Below, piece by piece: positions 49,086 to 60,600 of a stretch of DNA of 64,000 bases. The stretch is from positions 186,001 to 250,000 of the forward strand of contig NZ_JAANYN010000004.1 of assembly GCF_011290685.1 (NCBI RefSeq), written 5' to 3'. This DNA comes from Cyclobacterium plantarum (GTDB lineage: Bacteria; Bacteroidota; Bacteroidia; Cytophagales; Cyclobacteriaceae). Numbering within the stretch: position 1 is the first letter of the stretch; every line of letters begins with the position of its first letter. The notes under the pieces were generated by a model. It was not told the DNA's origin and did not search any database. It worked only from the letters and a program-made list of their open reading frames with translations. A program made the position numbers and the translations under genes.

Positions 49086-49958
49086 ATGAAAGCAGATTTG
49101 TTAGTTGATGCCCAATGTATCCTGGCGGAAAGTCCCACCTGGCATAAAGGGCAACAATGTTATATGTGGGTGGATATAGAAAAGGGTCATTTGTACAAGT
49201 TTGATCCAGTAAAAAAAGACAGTAAAAAATGGGAATTCCCCCATCGGCTTTCATTAGTAGTGCCTGGCCAAAACAGGAAATTGGTGCTGGCATTGGATGC
49301 CAAACTGGCCAGATTTGATCCTGAAACTTCCGATTTGAGCTGGCTTGCTGAAGTGGAGGAAGAACGACCGGAAAACCGATTCAATGATGGCTCCTGTGAT
49401 GCAAAAGGCAGATTATGGGCTGGAACAATGAGCACCAAATTTACCCAAAATGCAGGTGCATTGTATTGCATGGACCTGGATCTTAAGGTGAAGAAAAAAA
49501 TCGATTTGGTGACCATTTCGAATGGAATTTGTTGGTCACTGGATCAGAAGACCATGTATTACATCGACAGCCCCACCCGGAAAATCCAGGCATTTGATTT
49601 CGATATAGAAACAGGATTTATTAGTTTTAAGGAGATTGCGGTGAGTATTCCGGAAGAAATGGGCACACCCGATGGCATGTGTATGGACCAAAACGGTAAG
49701 TTATGGGTAGCGCATTATGGTGGATTTGGTGTATACCAATGGGATCCCAAAACAGGGATGCAATTGGACAAGATAGATGTTGCCGCGCCACATGTTACCT
49801 CATGTGCCTTTGTAGGACCTGAGAATAATGAATTGCTAATTACCACGGCAAGGGAAAACTTGTCTGACGATATGATTCAGAAATACCCACAGAGTGGAGG
49901 CGTGTTTTTATGCAAGATGCCGGTAAGGGGGGCAGAGGTTTTTGAAGCAGGCTTTTAG
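49086..49958 (+). CDS. SMP-30/gluconolactonase/LRE family protein, cytosolic
   Basis: A 290-residue SMP-30-type lactonase without signal peptide. Metal ligands are seen in LAESPTWHKG (Glu), ENRFNDGSCDAKG (Asn), TISNGICW (Asn) and GTPDGMCMD (Asp). It would open a sugar lactone made by the dehydrogenases encoded just upstream. It is in the same direction as the 45447-48896 operon but 189 bp away, so it may have its own promoter. It differs from the lipoprotein paralogue at 42543 in location. Confidence 0.87.
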   Translation: MKADLLVDAQCILAESPTWHKGQQCYMWVDIEKGHLYKFDPVKKDSKKWEFPHRLSLVVPGQNRKLVLALDAKLARFDPETSDLSWLAEVEEERPENRFNDGSCDAKGRLWAGTMSTKFTQNAGALYCMDLDLKVKKKIDLVTISNGICWSLDQKTMYYIDSPTRKIQAFDFDIETGFISFKEIAVSIPEEMGTPDGMCMDQNGKLWVAHYGGFGVYQWDPKTGMQLDKIDVAAPHVTSCAFVGPENNELLITTARENLSDDMIQKYPQSGGVFLCKMPVRGAEVFEAGF

Positions 49959-50030
49959 TCTTTAGTGGTATTTGGTTTAATATTACGGCACACCATTAGC
50001 CTAAATTATATCATTTCATGTTATTTTATC

Positions 50031-51509
50031 TTATCCAGGCAAAAACCAGCCTTCCCTGTACCGGTGCCGGATATATTCCTGAATGGCCTCTTCTGCATTC
50101 AGATCAACAAATTGACTGTTAAACCGAGGTTTGCCGTTTACCCGGGTGAATCCGTCTGATTGCTTTACCCTGAGCTGGTCCTCGGGGGTGATATTGGTAA
50201 ATCGCATATTCGTCCCATCCCATGCGAGGGTTTTGTGCAAGCTTTGCAGTCTGATGGCCAAAACACCTAAAAGCACCATTTCGTTGAATGGTCCTGAATA
50301 GGCAAAATTGGCTGTGGATTCGGTCCGGTTTTCAGGAGCTTCTTTACAGGCCCGAATCCAATCCTGTTCATGTGGACCGTCTTTGTAGCCTTTGGCAGAG
50401 GGAATCCTCCGGAGCCAGGGAGTTACTTTTGGTTCTCTGCCCGATAGCAATCTTCTACCAACACCTCCGGACCCACAATACAAGGTATCTTTACTACCGA
50501 CAAATATGCAGCCTCCCAGTCCATCTGCCATGAGGTCAATGCCCTCAGGTAAACCTTCCGGTCGGTAGGGGAGTAATCCTCCGTCATACCAGTACACATC
50601 CACTTCCGGTAAATTTACTTTTTCCAATGGTTTTCTTTCTGCAAAATGAAACTTGACTTGTTCGGATTGGGGAGCACTTTCTGTATTTATGGGAGAAGAA
50701 GTACCTTCAATCTCCGTAGGGTAACCCAAATTCAGGGCTGCATAGACCGGATCCAGTACATGGCAGGCCATGTCACCAAAAGCTCCGGTTCCAAAATCCC
50801 ACCAACCTCTCCAGTTCCATGGTGTGTATATCTCATGGTATGGCCGATAAGGTGCTGGCCCAAGGAACAGGTCCCAATTCAGGGTTTTGGGAATAGACAT
50901 TTTTGTTTGCGGCCTTTCCAAACCCTGTGGCCAAATGGGCCTGTCGGTCCAGGCATGCACCTCTCTGACCTCTCCAATTTCACCATTTTGTATCCATTCT
51001 ATCACCTCTTTGGCATCAATTCCTGAATTGCCCTGATTGCCCATTTGGGTAGCCACCTTGTGTTCACTGGCAAGTTTGGTAAGCAACCTGGATTCATAAA
51101 TGGAATGGGTAAGTGGTTTTTGGCAATACACATGTTTGTCCAGTTGTAATGCCGTAGCTGCAATCAGCGCATGGGTATGGTCCGGGGTTGCTATCATCAC
51201 AGCATCTATATCCTTTCCCACGGTATCAAACATTTCCCTCCAGTCTTGAAACTTATGGGCTTTAGGGAAATCCTCAAAACAAGGCTTTGCATAATCCCAG
51301 TCCACATCACACAGTGCCACCACGTTTTCTGATTTCATGGCATTCAGATTGGGTCTTCCCTTTCCGCCAACCCCTATTCCGGCGATGTTGAGTTTATCGC
51401 TGGGAGGAACATGACCCAATCCACTCACCACATGGGAAGGTACGATGTAAATTCCGGTTGCACCCAGAATACTCTTTTTCATGAAATTTCTTCTGTTTTT
51501 ATTCTCCAT
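50031..51509 (-). CDS. Gfo/Idh/MocA family oxidoreductase with Tat signal
   Basis: A 492-residue glucose-fructose-oxidoreductase-type enzyme. The N-terminus NRRNFMKKSILGATG is a twin-arginine signal, so export with bound NAD(P) is likely. The Rossmann motif is IAGIGVGGKGRPNL, and the catalytic Lys is in VYCQKPLTHS. A long C-terminal domain holds WWDFGTGAFGDMACH. Exported members act on sugars or N-acetyl-hexosamines and cyclitols with tightly bound cofactor. It lies 59 bp after the FAD/Fe-S dehydrogenase gene on the same strand. Confidence 0.88.
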   Translation of the reverse strand: MENKNRRNFMKKSILGATGIYIVPSHVVSGLGHVPPSDKLNIAGIGVGGKGRPNLNAMKSENVVALCDVDWDYAKPCFEDFPKAHKFQDWREMFDTVGKDIDAVMIATPDHTHALIAATALQLDKHVYCQKPLTHSIYESRLLTKLASEHKVATQMGNQGNSGIDAKEVIEWIQNGEIGEVREVHAWTDRPIWPQGLERPQTKMSIPKTLNWDLFLGPAPYRPYHEIYTPWNWRGWWDFGTGAFGDMACHVLDPVYAALNLGYPTEIEGTSSPINTESAPQSEQVKFHFAERKPLEKVNLPEVDVYWYDGGLLPYRPEGLPEGIDLMADGLGGCIFVGSKDTLYCGSGGVGRRLLSGREPKVTPWLRRIPSAKGYKDGPHEQDWIRACKEAPENRTESTANFAYSGPFNEMVLLGVLAIRLQSLHKTLAWDGTNMRFTNITPEDQLRVKQSDGFTRVNGKPRFNSQFVDLNAEEAIQEYIRHRYREGWFLPG

Positions 51510-51568
51510 TTGGGGATATTGGTTATTGCTCCTTTGTTAATTAAACATATTATCAAGTGTGTTGCTGA

Positions 51569-54448
51569 TCAATCAAGGACCACTTTCACACATTCTACCC
51601 AATGTTTGGCTTTGCGACCTGTGAAATGTTCGATCTGGTGTCGGCAGCTAAAACCGCAAGCGGCCAGAGTAGCATCAGAAGGGGATTGTGTTATTGCCGG
51701 AAATAGAATTTCCTGGCCTATTTTCTCTGATAATTCATAATGCTCCTTTTCATAGCCAAAAGATCCGGCCATTCCACAGCATCCGGAAGGGATTTCTGAA
51801 TAGGATTCCGGATCAAGCAATGTTTTTTTCATGGCTTGCGTACCGTAAAGTGCTTTTTGGTGGCAGTGTCCGTGCACCCACAATTGATCAGATTTAGCCT
51901 TCAGTTTTATAGGTAGGTTTCCCTTGTCCATTTCCCTGGCCAGAAAAAGGTCAATCATCATCACCTGTTTTTTCAATTTTTTCACCAGAATGTCATCCTC
52001 CAGCAAATCTGGAAAATCATCGTTTAAAGCGGAAGCACAACTGGGCTCACAAAGGACAATATCCAGGCCCTGATCCATATATTTCAGTAACCCATTCAGG
52101 GTGCTCATACCCTCTTTCTTTGCTTCCCGTAGAAAGCCATGAGAGATTTTGGGTCGCTGGCAGCAGCCTACGTTGGCCAGAATTACTTCAAAGCCACAAT
52201 CATTCAGTAATTTTAAAGCCGCCTTTCCCACAGCGGGTTCATGGAAATTCAAATAGGTGTCTGCAAATAACACCACTTTCTTATCGGACTTGAAATGGTT
52301 ATTCTTTTCAAACCATTTGTAAAAAGGTTCAGGGGCATAAGCCGGAAGCATTCGTCTCTGGTCAATACCGGCAATTTTGTCCAGCCCTTTTCTGAAAAGG
52401 GAGGAAGCCTGTATGACATTGACCAGGCCCGCCAGAAAACCTGAAAATTTTCTGGCCATCATGGGTGCATTTTTAATCATTTTATCCCTTAACCCTGCTC
52501 CATTCTTGTCAAAATAGATTTGCATGACATCACTTTTCATTTTTGCCATGTCTACATTGCTGGGACACTCGGATTTGCAGGCTTTGCAACTCAGACAAAG
52601 GGATAAGGTTTCCTGCAGCCTTTCGCTAGCCAGCCCTTTTTCATCCAATTGACCAGACATGGCCATCCTCAGGGCATTGGCTCTTCCCCGGGTGGAATGT
52701 TCTTCTTCCCGGGTAGCTTTAAAACTGGGGCACATGGTACCTCCCAGTAATTTTCTGCATTCGCCCACACCTGTACACATGTGTACCGATTCCTGAAAGC
52801 TTTGCTCGGTCTTGTAAAGAAAGGAAGTTGCTACTTTCTGATCTTTATAGGCGGCTCCATACCTTAAATTATGTTCTATGGTTTGGGCTTTGACAATCTT
52901 TCCCGGGTTCATCAGGTTTTCAGGATCAAATAATTGTTTCACCTGAACAAAAGCCTGATAAATTCCGGTGCCAAAAAAACGCTCATTGAATGCACTCCTT
53001 ACCAAGCCATCTCCATGCTCTCCGCTCCAGGAGCCACCATATTCCATGACCAGATTGAAAGTGTCTTCCGCAATGGCCTTTAATCTGTTGATATCGGCTT
53101 CCTGCCTTAAATCCAGAATAGGACGTACATGGATGACACCAACACTGACATGGGCGTACATGGCTACATCCGTCTCGTGCTTTTTGCAAATTTGAAGGGT
53201 ACGGTCAATGTATTCTTTCAGGTGTACGGTAGGAATACCGGCATCTTCAATAAATGGGAGGGGTTTCTTTTTCCCCTTGATCCCCAGCATCAAACCCAGC
53301 CCTTTTTTCCTGACTACCCAGACATCCTCATATTCCGGTCCTTGTGGAAACAGGGGATAAGCATAGCCCAATCCCTGCTCCTGTAAATCTTTGACCATGG
53401 CAGTGGGCCTTTCCATCACCTCTGCCAAACTTTCCCCGTAAAATTCCACTATCAAAATGGCATCGGGATTTCCAGAGATAAAGTGGCAATGCCTGCTGGT
53501 GGTAAGATTTTCCCGGCTTAGATCCACCACAATTTTATCCAGAATTTCAACAGCCGATGGCTTGTATTTGAGAATGGGAGTGACGGCCCCTACTGCATCC
53601 AGTACAGCTGTAAAATGAACTACACAGACAGATTTAAATTTAGGTAGAGGTTCCAGGTTTAGGGTTAATTCCAGTGTAGTTGCCAGGGTTCCTTCACTCC
53701 CTGTGATCAGCTTTGCCAGATTCCATTCATCCGTATTCACAAACTCATCCAGATTGTATCCTCCTACCCGGCGCATTACCTTGGGAAATTTCTCCCTGAT
53801 TAAGGTTTTATTTTGTTCAATGATTTGCTTGAATTCCCTGTATATTTCTCCCTCCCTTGAAGGTTGGGATGCAATTTGCTGATAAGTTTCAGGGTCAGTT
53901 TTTTTCAAATGCAAAAGGGTGCCATCGGAGAGTAGCACTTTAGCTGCGATGATATGGTCTACCGTTTTGCCATAAATGATACTCTTGGTTCCGGAAGAAT
54001 TGTTGCCTACCATGCCTCCTACATTGGCCCGGCTGGAAGTGGCAGGATCTACAGGGAAATGCAAGCCCATCGGTGCCAACTCTTCGTTCAGCACATCCCT
54101 GACCTTTCCCGGTTGAACCCTTACCCACTTTTCTTCCTGATTGATTTCCAGGGTTTGGTCCATGTATTTGGAAAAATCCAGAATGATGGATTGTCCTACC
54201 GTTTGTCCTGCCAGGCTGGTGCCTCCTCCTCTTGGTAAAATAGTAAGCTTTTTATCACTTGCCCAGGATACTGTCTTAATTACATCATTTTCGTCTTTGG
54301 GAAGGACCACTGCCAATGGCAGGATCTGGTAGATGCTCGCATCTGTGGCATACATGGCCAGGCTACCGGCGTCTGTCAATACTTCTCCCTGTAATTGGGC
54401 TGCCAGAAAAGATAGATCCGGCCTGGTTTTTTGTTTGGGTACTTGCAT
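51569..54448 (-). CDS. Fused FAD-linked oxidase and Fe-S subunit (glycolate/D-lactate dehydrogenase type)
   Basis: A 959-residue fusion of a GlcD-like flavoprotein and a GlcF-like iron-sulfur protein. The FAD domain (FAD_binding_4) has PRGGGTSLAGQTVG and VGGMVGNNSSG; the FAD-oxidase C domain ends with the SGEHGDG motif. Ferredoxin-type clusters follow (CTGVGECRK near 561; CLSCKACKSECP near 619), then CCG domains (VGCCQRPK, SGCCGMAGSFG). It oxidises a 2-hydroxy acid such as D-lactate or glycolate and passes electrons to quinone. No signal peptide; it is peripheral at the inner membrane. An upstream promoter-like pair is at 54472-54504. Confidence 0.9.
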   Translation of the reverse strand: MQVPKQKTRPDLSFLAAQLQGEVLTDAGSLAMYATDASIYQILPLAVVLPKDENDVIKTVSWASDKKLTILPRGGGTSLAGQTVGQSIILDFSKYMDQTLEINQEEKWVRVQPGKVRDVLNEELAPMGLHFPVDPATSSRANVGGMVGNNSSGTKSIIYGKTVDHIIAAKVLLSDGTLLHLKKTDPETYQQIASQPSREGEIYREFKQIIEQNKTLIREKFPKVMRRVGGYNLDEFVNTDEWNLAKLITGSEGTLATTLELTLNLEPLPKFKSVCVVHFTAVLDAVGAVTPILKYKPSAVEILDKIVVDLSRENLTTSRHCHFISGNPDAILIVEFYGESLAEVMERPTAMVKDLQEQGLGYAYPLFPQGPEYEDVWVVRKKGLGLMLGIKGKKKPLPFIEDAGIPTVHLKEYIDRTLQICKKHETDVAMYAHVSVGVIHVRPILDLRQEADINRLKAIAEDTFNLVMEYGGSWSGEHGDGLVRSAFNERFFGTGIYQAFVQVKQLFDPENLMNPGKIVKAQTIEHNLRYGAAYKDQKVATSFLYKTEQSFQESVHMCTGVGECRKLLGGTMCPSFKATREEEHSTRGRANALRMAMSGQLDEKGLASERLQETLSLCLSCKACKSECPSNVDMAKMKSDVMQIYFDKNGAGLRDKMIKNAPMMARKFSGFLAGLVNVIQASSLFRKGLDKIAGIDQRRMLPAYAPEPFYKWFEKNNHFKSDKKVVLFADTYLNFHEPAVGKAALKLLNDCGFEVILANVGCCQRPKISHGFLREAKKEGMSTLNGLLKYMDQGLDIVLCEPSCASALNDDFPDLLEDDILVKKLKKQVMMIDLFLAREMDKGNLPIKLKAKSDQLWVHGHCHQKALYGTQAMKKTLLDPESYSEIPSGCCGMAGSFGYEKEHYELSEKIGQEILFPAITQSPSDATLAACGFSCRHQIEHFTGRKAKHWVECVKVVLD

Positions 54449-54471
54449 GAAAGGTTTATTGTCAATTTATC

Positions 54472-54504
54472 CAAAGATATTATTTTTTGGGGATTGATAA
54501 CAAA
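54472..54504 (-). promoter_or_regulatory. Candidate promoter of the FAD/Fe-S dehydrogenase gene
   Basis: On the minus strand TTTG (54501-54504) and TATCTTTG (54472-54479, exact TAnnTTTG) are separated by 21 bp. The leader to ATG 54448 would be about 18 nt. Confidence 0.45.
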
Positions 54505-54551
54505 TGCAAATATTTTTATCCATACTCATTTGCCTTTTGATATAAAAATTG

Positions 54552-54582
54552 TTTGAACTTGAAAAGACATATTGTATTTTGG
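54552..54582 (+). promoter_or_regulatory. Candidate promoter of the 54636 sugar operon
   Basis: TTTG at 54552-54555 and TATTTTGG at 54575-54582 (one mismatch to TAnnTTTG) are 19 bp apart, the usual Bacteroidota spacing. A start near 54588 would leave a 48-nt leader and supports ATG 54636 over the earlier in-frame start at 54549. Confidence 0.5.
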
Positions 54583-54635
54583 GACTTATTCAGCAAAATA
54601 CAGGGTATTTGACACCCACAAACGATATCAAAACC

Positions 54636-55934
54636 ATGAATAGTAAAAAAGATAACCGCCGCGGATTTTTAAAATCAACCGGAACTGCAGTTATAGGTAG
54701 TTCCTTATTGCCCTTTGGATTAAGTATCCCGCATGCTCAGGCAGCACGCAGGGAACCACTGAAAGTTGGATTGATTGGTTGTGGGGGGCGCGGTACAGGA
54801 GCAGCTGCCCAGGCACTGAAAGCAGATAAAGACGCCGTTTTGACTTGCATGGGAGATATTTTTTCCGATTATCTGGACGAGTCTTTCCAATCCCTGAAGA
54901 AAATCAATCCGGACCAGGTTAAAGTGGATGGGGCCCATAAATTTGTGGGTTTTGATGCTTATCAAAAAGTATTGGATGCGGGAGTAGATGTGGTGATTTT
55001 GACCACGCCTCCGGCTTTTCGTCCTGCCCACTTCAAAGCTGCTGTAGATGCCGGCAAACATGTCTTCTGTGAAAAACCTGTAGCCGTGGATGCGCCGGGG
55101 GTCAGGAGCGTTTTGGAAACTGCCAAAAAAGCAAAAGAAAAAGGGCTCTCCGTGGTGTCGGGATTTACCTTTCGGTATGACTTTCCCAAAAGGGCTTTGT
55201 TTAGCCGGATCCTGGATGGCGAAATTGGGGATGTGACTACGGTATTTACTGCCAGAAACGGCGGAGGACTTTGGTACAAACCCAGGCAGGATAACTGGAC
55301 GGAGATGGAATACCAATTGAGAAACTGGTATTATTATGACTGGTTGTCCGGGGACTATATCGTAGAAATGATGGTACACAGTTTGGACATGATGTCTTGG
55401 GCACTGGGAGACAGGCTACCCATTCGTGCCACGGGAACAGGCGGAAGACAATCCCGGACAGAAGAGCAATGGGGAAACATTTATGACCATTTTGCTATCG
55501 AATACGAGTATGAAAACAATATCAAGGGAGTTCATTTCAGCAGGCAGCAAAAAGGTTGTTCCAATACCAACAAAGTGGACATTGCAGGTACAGAGGGATT
55601 TGCTTCGGTAGACATTGGAAAAAGGGTGCATGCCACCATGGGTGCCAATCGATGGGATTATGACGGTGAATTCAATAATCCCTATGAGACCCAGCACGAA
55701 GAGCTTTTTGCCTCCATCCGTGCAGGGCAACCCATGAATGAAGGGGAATTGATGGCCAACAGTACCATGCTCGCTGTTCTTGGACGCATGGTGGGCTATA
55801 GTGGGCAGAGCATTACCTGGGAAGAGGCCATGAAAAGCGAAAATAAACTCGGACCGGCTGCAGATGATTACCGCTGGGATCTGGTAGTGGATGTCCCTCC
55901 GGCTGCGGTACCAGGAGTAACCAAGGTAGTTTAA
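54636..55934 (+). CDS. Gfo/Idh/MocA family oxidoreductase with Tat signal
   Basis: ATG 54636 gives 432 residues starting with a twin-arginine signal ([17 protein letters not shown], cleaved near AQA). The frame runs further upstream, but a promoter-like pair lies there. The cofactor motif is [15 protein letters not shown], with catalytic Lys in [12 protein letters not shown]. It is the first gene of an operon with DUF1080, PhyH and a cytochrome-like gene. With DUF1080 nearby it may oxidise a glycoside at C3 to a keto form; this is inferred from known pairings. Confidence 0.88.
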   Translation: MNSKKDNRRGFLKSTGTAVIGSSLLPFGLSIPHAQAARREPLKVGLIGCGGRGTGAAAQALKADKDAVLTCMGDIFSDYLDESFQSLKKINPDQVKVDGAHKFVGFDAYQKVLDAGVDVVILTTPPAFRPAHFKAAVDAGKHVFCEKPVAVDAPGVRSVLETAKKAKEKGLSVVSGFTFRYDFPKRALFSRILDGEIGDVTTVFTARNGGGLWYKPRQDNWTEMEYQLRNWYYYDWLSGDYIVEMMVHSLDMMSWALGDRLPIRATGTGGRQSRTEEQWGNIYDHFAIEYEYENNIKGVHFSRQQKGCSNTNKVDIAGTEGFASVDIGKRVHATMGANRWDYDGEFNNPYETQHEELFASIRAGQPMNEGELMANSTMLAVLGRMVGYSGQSITWEEAMKSENKLGPAADDYRWDLVVDVPPAAVPGVTKVV

Positions 55935-55963
55935 AAAATAACCAAAACATAGATCTGTATTTT

Positions 55964-56725
55964 ATGAGGATTGCCCAAAATTTAAGTGCCCTGCTGTTAT
56001 TTTATTATTTTTCTTTGGCAGGTGTAGTTGCCCAGGATTATTTATTCGACTTTGGAAAGGAGCAAGATCTGAATGCCTTGATCCAGGGGAAAAGTGAGGA
56101 AGAAAATCCCATGAAATGGTATGATGTCAATACTGGTGAAGATACCTGGAGATTTGAAGGCAATGAGCTCGTTTGTGAAGGCTTGCCCATCGGTGTCATC
56201 CGATCTGAAAAGCAATATGAAAATTTCATCATGTATGTGGAATGGAAGCACATGGAAGCCGGGGGCAATTCAGGCACATTTGTCTGGTCCAGTGCTGCAC
56301 CTGGTGAAAACCGACTTCCGGATGGGGTTGAAGTACAAATGCTGGAACTGGATTGGGTAAACCAAAATAAAAAGGAAAATGGAGAATTACCCCCAATTGC
56401 CTATGTGCATGGGGAGCTTTTCGGTGTAGGAGGAGTGGAGACTATTCCCGATAATCCCAGAGGCACAAGAAGTAAATCCATAGAAAACCGCTGTTTAGGA
56501 AAGGGTGAATGGAATACTTACTTGGTTGTATGTGTGGATGGGGTCATTAAGTTGTCCGTCAATGGGAAATTTGTCAATGGTATCCGGCAATCAAGTCAGA
56601 AAAAGGGCTATATCTGCCTGGAGTCAGAAGGAGCACCCATACATTTTAGGAATTTGACTGTGACCCCATTACCTCCGGGAGTTACTTCGGCAGAGCAGAT
56701 TGCTCCCTTATTGTCTAATCCATAA
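55964..56725 (+). CDS. DUF1080 protein (3-keto-disaccharide hydrolase family), exported
   Basis: A 253-residue jelly-roll protein with signal peptide ([20 protein letters not shown], end near VVAQ). Family marks: [43 protein letters not shown] and [20 protein letters not shown]. The family is annotated as 3-keto-disaccharide hydrolases, which cut glycosidic bonds after the sugar has been oxidised at C3. Its position 29 bp after an exported Gfo/Idh enzyme fits that two-step route. Confidence 0.87.
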   Translation: MRIAQNLSALLLFYYFSLAGVVAQDYLFDFGKEQDLNALIQGKSEEENPMKWYDVNTGEDTWRFEGNELVCEGLPIGVIRSEKQYENFIMYVEWKHMEAGGNSGTFVWSSAAPGENRLPDGVEVQMLELDWVNQNKKENGELPPIAYVHGELFGVGGVETIPDNPRGTRSKSIENRCLGKGEWNTYLVVCVDGVIKLSVNGKFVNGIRQSSQKKGYICLESEGAPIHFRNLTVTPLPPGVTSAEQIAPLLSNP

Positions 56726-56739
56726 ACCAGACCCTAAAA

Positions 56740-57633
56740 ATGGCAAAAGATTTATCTGAATTTCATAAACTGCTGACGGATCTTTTCGAATGGCCAAAAA
56801 GTCAGGAGGAATGGGAGCAATACAGGCTTTCTCCGGAGCAGGTTAAATTCTTTAAAGAAAATGGGTATTTGTCTCACATCAAACTGTTGGAAACCTGGCA
56901 GGTAGATAAATTGAATGAAGAATTAGAAGCATTGACTGACCCTGAACACCCAGGGAACGAACTTTTTTATGAATTTAAATCCAATGAATCCACGGATCCC
57001 AACACAGTGTTGTTTCATTCACTGGGACACTGGCGCATTAAGGATGGTTTTCACGATATTTTATGGAACCCGGCTTTTGTGATGGCCGCCAGCCAGCTGC
57101 TTGAAGACAAATCCGTCAGGTTTTGGCATGACCAGTTGTTTTGTAAACCGGCCAGGCATGGCGGAGTAGTGGCCTGGCACCAGGATTACTCTTATTGGAC
57201 CCGGTCCGTTCCCATGCAGCACCTCACCTGTTGGGTGGGCTTGGATGATGCGGATACCCAAAATGGCTGCATGCATTATGTACCTGGAAGCCACCGCTGG
57301 GGCTTGCTGGATAAACCTGAACTGGCGGGGGACATGGATGGTATAATGGATTACCTCAATGAAGCCCAAAAGAAAGAATTTCAACCTGTACCTATAGAAA
57401 TGAAAAGAGGTTATGGTACTTTCCACCATCCACTTTTGGTCCATGGTTCCTACGAAAATAAATCTGAAAGATCGAGAAGGGCCTTTGTTCTGAATGTTTT
57501 TGCCGACGGTACCCAATCCAATACCCATGAAGAATTACTGGCAGGTGTGCCTGTTTTTTCTCCCGGAGAACAACTGAAAGGTCAGTTTTTCCCGATTTTA
57601 ATTGATAGGACAAAAGAATATCCTAAGGCTTAA
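56740..57633 (+). CDS. Phytanoyl-CoA dioxygenase (PhyH) family protein
   Basis: A 297-residue Fe(II)/2-oxoglutarate-dependent dioxygenase of the PhyH family. The iron-binding HxD is in AWHQDYSYW and the distal His in HHPLLVHGSYENKSERSRRAF, where an Arg would bind 2-oxoglutarate. There is no signal peptide. It lies 14 bp after the DUF1080 gene. In this setting a small hydroxylated metabolite or sugar-linked substrate is more likely than phytanoyl-CoA, but no substrate can be named. Confidence 0.85.
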   Translation: MAKDLSEFHKLLTDLFEWPKSQEEWEQYRLSPEQVKFFKENGYLSHIKLLETWQVDKLNEELEALTDPEHPGNELFYEFKSNESTDPNTVLFHSLGHWRIKDGFHDILWNPAFVMAASQLLEDKSVRFWHDQLFCKPARHGGVVAWHQDYSYWTRSVPMQHLTCWVGLDDADTQNGCMHYVPGSHRWGLLDKPELAGDMDGIMDYLNEAQKKEFQPVPIEMKRGYGTFHHPLLVHGSYENKSERSRRAFVLNVFADGTQSNTHEELLAGVPVFSPGEQLKGQFFPILIDRTKEYPKA

Positions 57634-57640
57634 ACTGAAT

Positions 57641-60600
57641 ATGGGAATTCACCTGAAACGAAACAAGCCTATATGGTTTTGGTTTGTTGTATTGGTTTTA
57701 ATTTTTGCGCTGTGGGGAAGTCTTCATTTTTGGAAACCTCAACAGGAAAGTTTGGAGGGGTTTACTGTTCCGGAAGGATTTGTAGTTGAAGAAGCTACCC
57801 TGCCTGGTTTGGTAAAATACCCCATGTTTGCCGTTTTTGATGACCAGGGAAAACTTTTCGTGATGGAATCAAGTGGGGATACGGAAAGTACAGGCAGTAT
57901 TCTGGCAAATCCAGACTTTCAAATTTTGCTTCTCGAAGACACAGATGCGGATGGTATTTTTGATCATAAGACCATATATGCGGATAGTTTGCCCTTTCCT
58001 ATGGGCGCCGTTTATCTGGATGGAAGCCTCATTGTAACCGCTTCGCCAGATTTGGTGAAGTTTACGGATAATAATGGAGATGGTGTTGCAGATGAAAAGG
58101 AAGTACTTTTATCCGGCTGGACCCTTAACCACAACGCAGCCATTCTGAGTGGGCCATTTATGGGGCCTGATGGATGGTTATACATGGCGGATGCCAGAAG
58201 GGGTTATGACATATTAAGTAAGGAGTTTGTTCATTTTAAGGGGAAAGGGGCAAGGATCTGGCGCTGTTTGCCCAATGGCAGTCAACTGCAGCAATTTGCC
58301 GGAGGTGGATTTGACAATGCCATTGAGCTGGCATTCACCCCTTCAGGTGAAGTTCTGGGTACCATGACTTATTTTACAGATCCGAAGGGAGGTTTCAGGG
58401 ATGCCTTAATGCACTGGGTTGAAGGCGGAGTTTATCCAAAATCCCATCGGGTAATTCAGGAAGACAACCTGGTCAGGACCGGTGAATTAATGCCTGTCAT
58501 GCATCAGATGGCCCGGGTTTCTCCCTCTGGTTTGATGAGGTATCAGAGTTCCTTCTGGGGGACTGATTTTGAAGGTGACCTTTTTCATGCAGAGTTTAAT
58601 ACCGGAAGGATTGTACAGACCAATTTGACAGTTCAGGGTGCCAGTTTTGATACCGAAAGTTATCATTTTCTTACTTCCCAGCGATCAGATTTCCACCCTA
58701 CCGATGTTTTGCAGGAGCCGGACGGTAACCTCCTGCTCCTGAATACTGGTGGCTGGTTTATAGCAGGTTGTCCCTTGAGCAGAACAGCAAAGCCTGAGGT
58801 AGCTGGTGGAATCTTCAGGGTCAAAAATTTGTCTGATAAAGTCATAGCAGATGACCTTTGGGGAAAAAATATCCCCTGGGAAGACCTGAACATGGGACAA
58901 TTGGCGGGGCTATTGGAAGACCCCAGAATCAGAGTTGCAGAAAAAGCAGGAGAACAAATGCTCAGGGAACCATTGATGGCCATTCCCTATCTGATTAAAA
59001 TGATGGAAGAACATCCAGAAGAGCAGGTTCGGGCAAAGGCCGTTTTTTTATTGTTCAGGACCCAAAACCCCAGAGCATGGAATCAAATTATAAAGGGATT
59101 AGATGATGATAGTGAACTGGTAAAAACTGCCGCAGCAAGGGTTTTGGGTATGGCAGAAGTGAACACTGCTGTGGAAGAACTGCTGGCTGTTTTGACCAAT
59201 AACCCTACTTTACCCCTGGCCAGGCAGCTGGCTACCGCCCTTGGGCAAATTGGGTCTCCCATGGCTACAATGCCCCTGCTGGATGCCATGGAGAGTTTTC
59301 CTTCTGACCGTTATTTCGAGCATGCGGCTATTTATGCCTTAATAGAGATGAAGAATGAGGAACAGCTTTTAGCTATTTTAAAGGCTAAGGGGTTCAATAA
59401 GGCCGCTTTGATAGCTTTGGACCAAAAGGGATCTGAAAAATTGGTAGAAAAGGACATTGCCCCTTACCTGATTTCAAAGGACAGCGTGGAAAAGCATACC
59501 GCAGGTTGGATTTTAAAAAATCACCCTGAATGGGAACAATCCTTTCTTACTTATCTGAATGCATGCCTGGAAAGTGGGAGTTGTAAGGAATCGACCATGA
59601 TGGAGTTATGGCCTGTTTTTGTCAACAAACTATCCGTACAGGGCTTTCTGACAAATCAAATGAAGGGCGAGGATAAAGAAAAAAAGCTACTGTTAATCAA
59701 CCTGCTTCAGACCCATCCTCCAAAGGATTTTACCCAGGCATTACAGGAAAGCCTGATCCGATCAATGAGTAATGGTGAAAATGGGATCAAAGAAGCAATT
59801 GTTAAGCTTATAGCAAGCATGGGTATACCTGATTTTAACCAGGAGTTGCTTTATTTGGCGCAATCGGATAGCCTGGATACTGCGCTAAGATTAAAAGCTT
59901 ATCAATCCCTGATTGGTAATGGGCAGGAAGTAAGCGAAGCAGAATTTCGATGGATAGCCCTGCAATTTTTGGCCAGTGATCATCAGCCAACAAAGCATTT
60001 ATCTGCCAGCTTAATCAGAAACCTGAATGTGACTGCATCAAGATTAGAATGGATCATGAGTGAAATTCTTCCGCAGGTTTCGGATTCAAACATATACTAC
60101 CTGTTGGAGAGCCTCCCTGAAATTACTAGCCCGGAACTTTTGTATGTCCTGGAGGAAAACTTGCTTGGAAGAAAGGCAATTTGGGACAAGCTTTCTATAA
60201 GCCTGGTAAAGGATATATTTCAAGGCAATGATAAAGTTTTGCTGGACAGTTTGACCCGACATCAGGAAGGGAGGCTAGCACATTTGGAAGGCCTTTCAAT
60301 GGAATTACTACCTGGGGATGTAGAACGTGGCAGAGAAATATTCTTTGGTAAAGGGACCTGCGGCAGTTGCCACGCTGTGGCTGAAACCGGAGGGGTTTTT
60401 GGTCCAGACCTTACGAATATTGGAGAAATCCGAAACAGACATGATATTTTAGAAGCCATTCTTTATCCAAATGCCAGTTTTGCAAGAGAGTACGAAACAA
60501 TGTCTGTAAAGACAAAAAACCAGAATTACATTGGCATTATCCAAGGATTTGAGGATGGCAGGTATGCATTGGCTGTGGGGCCGGAAACCGTTGTGAAAAT

